Below are positions 6,920-9,161 of a stretch of DNA of 9,161 nt, piece by piece. This DNA is from an uncultured bacterium (GTDB lineage: Bacteria > CALINM01), in the NCBI GenBank assembly GCA_938045315.1, contig CALINM010000045.1:1-9161 (forward strand), given 5' to 3'. How positions within the stretch are numbered: position 1 is the first letter of the stretch; every line of letters begins with the position of its first letter. The position numbers and the translations under genes are program-made. The notes below the pieces were generated by a model that worked only from the letters and a program-made list of their open reading frames with translations, was not told the origin of the DNA and searched no databases.

Positions 6920-7894
6920 ATGTTTGAAAAACTTAAAATTGTTGAATTAGCAATGTACTTACCACTACCATATACTGGTGCTTTTTTTGCAAACTTTGGT
7001 GCTCATGTAATAAAAATAGAACATCCCGAAGGTGATCCTTTGAAAAAATTAGATTTAAAAATTTACCAGACACTTAACAAAAAAAAACAGGTAAAATATA
7101 TTGATATAAAAGATGATAAAAATAAAGCTTTGCTAATTGATATCTTAAAAGATGCTGATATCCTTTTGAATGGTTTCAAACCAAATTTTTTAAAGAGATA
7201 CAATCTTGATTATGAAGCAATAAATAATATAAATCCATCATTAATATATATTTCTCTTTATGCTTATGAAAAAAATACCCCCTTAGAAAATATTGCAGGA
7301 CATGATTTGAATTTTGTAAGTCTATCAGGTATAATTGGAAGTTCAAAAATTGCATTGAAACCTTTCAATTTTCAGATGGCAGATATGGCAGGAGCTTTGT
7401 GGTCAATTATTGGAAGCTTATATATGTTAGAAAAAAGAAGAAAAACAGGTAAAGGTGGGAAATTGGATTTATCACTATTTAGATCATCTCTTACCTTTTT
7501 TCCCTTCTTTTACTTTAGTGAAGAAAAAGGAGAAATTCAGAATGGTATTTTATATGGAGACTATGCTTGTTACGGTATTTATAAATGCAAGGATAGTAAA
7601 TATATAGCTGTAGGCAGTTTAGAACCCAAATTTTTTAAAAAATTATTCAAGCTTTTGAAAATAAATTTTGATGAGGACAAACTATACTCAAAAAGAGAAC
7701 AAAGATATTTAAAAAATTTACTTAAAGAAAAATTTGCAACTCAAACCCGAGATTATTGGACAGATTTTTTCAAGAATGAAGATATATGTATTACGCCTGT
7801 TCTGGAAAAGAACGAAACATTAAATTTATTGAAACATTGGTTAAAGGAAGAGAATATAGAAAATTTTTTACTATTCCCTTTCGAGGATAATTAA
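6920..7894 (+). CDS. CaiB/BaiF (family III) protein, alpha-methylacyl-CoA racemase-like
   Basis: The protein has 324 residues. The family includes CoA transferases and 2-methylacyl-CoA racemases. The N-terminal nucleotide-fold segment (KIVELAMYLPLPYTGAF, then FGAHVIKIEHPEGDP) is typical. The catalytic set of bacterial alpha-methylacyl-CoA racemase is recognisable: His128 in GHDLNF, Asp155 in ADMAGAL and Glu235 in AVGSLEPKFF. These would correspond to His126, Asp156 and Glu241 of the mycobacterial enzyme, as I recall its numbering. The His argues for racemase over CoA transferase, which needs only the Asp. At 324 residues it is shorter than the usual 360-400, mainly at the C-terminus, but I see no frameshift. 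It starts one base after the receiver stop without a clear Shine-Dalgarno site, so it is probably translationally coupled. Its place between two response regulator genes is unexplained. The substrate is unknown. Confidence 0.8.
   Translation: MFEKLKIVELAMYLPLPYTGAFFANFGAHVIKIEHPEGDPLKKLDLKIYQTLNKKKQVKYIDIKDDKNKALLIDILKDADILLNGFKPNFLKRYNLDYEAINNINPSLIYISLYAYEKNTPLENIAGHDLNFVSLSGIIGSSKIALKPFNFQMADMAGALWSIIGSLYMLEKRRKTGKGGKLDLSLFRSSLTFFPFFYFSEEKGEIQNGILYGDYACYGIYKCKDSKYIAVGSLEPKFFKKLFKLLKINFDEDKLYSKREQRYLKNLLKEKFATQTRDYWTDFFKNEDICITPVLEKNETLNLLKHWLKEENIENFLLFPFEDN
7883..7887 (+). promoter_or_regulatory. Ribosome binding site supporting a GTG start
   Basis: GAGGA lies 7 bases before GTG 7895. 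This supports a GTG start immediately after the stop codon of the preceding gene, where no ATG is available ahead of the receiver domain. Confidence 0.7.
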
Positions 7895-9161
7895 GTGAAA
7901 CCAAGAATTTTAATAGTAGATGATGATCGGCTTTTTTTAGAACAATGCACTGATATGCTTGTAGATTTGGATGTGGAATTATTAATTGCTTCAAGTGGTA
8001 AAGAGGCATTGGAAATAAGTACTGAAAAGAAGGTAGATCTTATTATCCTTGATCTGATACTTAAAGACATGAACGGTGAAGAAGTATTTGAGATAATCAA
8101 AAATAAGAATACAGACATAGACTTTATAATTCTAACAGGTTATGCAACTGTTGAATCGGTAATAAAGCTAATGAAAAAAGGTATTTTTGATTTTATAAAA
8201 AAACCTCTTATACCTGAAGAATTCAAATTTTCAATTTTAAAATGTCTCAGACAAAGAGAAATAATTAAAGAAAATAAAAAACTAAGAGAGTGTCTTTATT
8301 TATACGATTTAGCAAAAATTATCACCTCATCCTTAGAATTACCCAAAGTTTATGATAACATTCTAATAGCTCTGTCAAATTATTTGCCGGATAGCGGAAT
8401 AATAATATACAATGCAGATATTACAGATTACCTGGAAGTAAAGGCTTTCTCAGGATTTGACAGATATCAGATGATAGAACTTAAAGATAAATTACTTGAA
8501 TTTATAAGTACAAGTCTTTCAAATCTTAAAAACACAGAAATTTTGAGCTTTTCTATAGAAAAACTGAAAAATAACATTTCTTTAAAGTATAATAAATTCA
8601 CCATAATACCCTTTGAAAACATCTCAAAAAAAATTGGGTATATTTTTATTTTTACAGAAGATTTACCACTGGAAAAACAGGAAGGATTAAAATTCTTACA
8701 AAAACATATAAAATTGGGCATTGAAAATGCTCTAACATTTATAAATGCTCAAGAATTAGCCTATATAGATGACCTTACTAAAGCTTATAATATTAGATAT
8801 CTCTATGTTTCTCTCGAAAATGAACTAAAAAGGGCTGAAAGATTTGGAACAAATGTTTCAGTTTTATTTATAGACCTTGATTTTTTTAAAAAGGTAAATG
8901 ATCAATACGGACACTTAGTGGGAAGTAAGTTATTAATAGAGTTCACAAATGAGATAAAAAAGTGTGTAAGAGGCATAGATACCGTAATCAGATATGGAGG
9001 AGACGAATTCATAGTGATATGCACTGAAACAGATGTGGAATTAGCTAAAAAAGTTGCTGAAAGATTGAGGAAAAGGACAGAAGAATGCGAATTCTTGAAA
9101 AAAGATGGATATTCAATACATATAACCTGTTCGATCGGGATAGCAACTTATCCTATTCATG
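7895..9161 (+). CDS. Receiver / GAF-like / GGDEF nucleotide cyclase, candidate Hypr type; 3' end cut by window
   Basis: The frame is open from GTG 7895 to the window end, giving 422 residues without a stop. Residues 1-120 are a receiver with acidic residues Asp9-Asp11 and phospho-acceptor Asp53 (LIILDL), a TGYATVE segment with the conserved Thr, and FIKKPL with the conserved Lys. Residues about 135-285 look GAF-like but carry no clear motif. A GGDEF domain starts near 290. It has the metal Asp327, Lys332, Asn335, the active-site RYGGDEF (368-372) and an inhibitory RxxD site (Arg359, Asp362) five residues upstream. The window stops in the SIGIATYP strand, so perhaps 30-40 residues are missing. 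The Asp that normally recognises guanine in GHxxGD is Ser344, as in Hypr enzymes that make cyclic AMP-GMP. It may therefore be a cGAMP synthase rather than a plain diguanylate cyclase. It starts directly after the preceding stop and is probably controlled by phosphorylation. Confidence 0.9.
   Translation, partial: MKPRILIVDDDRLFLEQCTDMLVDLDVELLIASSGKEALEISTEKKVDLIILDLILKDMNGEEVFEIIKNKNTDIDFIILTGYATVESVIKLMKKGIFDFIKKPLIPEEFKFSILKCLRQREIIKENKKLRECLYLYDLAKIITSSLELPKVYDNILIALSNYLPDSGIIIYNADITDYLEVKAFSGFDRYQMIELKDKLLEFISTSLSNLKNTEILSFSIEKLKNNISLKYNKFTIIPFENISKKIGYIFIFTEDLPLEKQEGLKFLQKHIKLGIENALTFINAQELAYIDDLTKAYNIRYLYVSLENELKRAERFGTNVSVLFIDLDFFKKVNDQYGHLVGSKLLIEFTNEIKKCVRGIDTVIRYGGDEFIVICTETDVELAKKVAERLRKRTEECEFLKKDGYSIHITCSIGIATYPIH

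Noticed and set aside
7791-8118. Open frames on the - strand (7791-8009 and 7891-8118) near the racemase/GGDEF junction
   Set aside because: They lie opposite well-supported coding sequence (receiver motifs on the + strand), are low in complexity and resemble no known protein.
8467-8721. 84-codon open frame on the - strand
   Set aside because: It is fully antisense to the GAF-like segment of the receiver-GGDEF gene and has no recognisable features.

Overview
The window is AT-rich (roughly 30% G+C by eye) bacterial DNA. It holds eight genes, all on the + strand and packed with no gap longer than 20 bases, so it reads as one long transcription unit. A consensus -10 box lies in the first 60 bases, ahead of the first gene. 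Low G+C, a short DksA with an intact zinc finger, GAF-rich soluble histidine kinases and a receiver-GGDEF protein suggest a Gram-negative anaerobe or microaerophile. A Deferribacterota-like organism is my best guess, but this is an impression from gene content and not a placement.

Layout: 1-84, promoter and leader. 85-444, DksA/TraR-type RNA polymerase regulator. 441-1892, pyruvate kinase. 1913-2905, GalT-family nucleotidylyltransferase. 2918-4345, glycogen synthase GlgA. 4335-6581, soluble GAF-containing histidine kinase. 6556-6918, stand-alone receiver domain. 6920-7894, CaiB/BaiF-family protein with the catalytic residues of alpha-methylacyl-CoA racemase. 7895 to the window end, a receiver / GAF-like / GGDEF protein that starts at GTG and is cut off by the window edge.

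The first half is central carbon and glycogen metabolism behind a stringent-response-type regulator. The second half is a signalling set: kinase, receiver, and receiver-linked nucleotide cyclase, with a racemase-like enzyme between the two response regulators. The GalT-like protein has the HSH motif and C-terminal features I recall from plant ADP-glucose phosphorylase rather than the HPH motif of true GalT. Next to glgA, this suggests a role in ADP-glucose turnover instead of galactose use. The pyruvate kinase has the residues of the K+-independent class.

The most interesting point is in the GGDEF domain. The Asp that normally recognises guanine (in the G-H-x-x-G-D motif) is Ser344. That substitution is the hallmark of Hypr GGDEF enzymes such as Geobacter GacA (GSU1658), which make 3',3'-cyclic AMP-GMP. 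If this holds, the operon would link glycogen and glycolysis genes and a phosphorelay to a cGAMP-type second messenger. I saw no RNA genes, mobile elements, CRISPR arrays or convincing terminators. No stretch of 300 bases lacks a gene.
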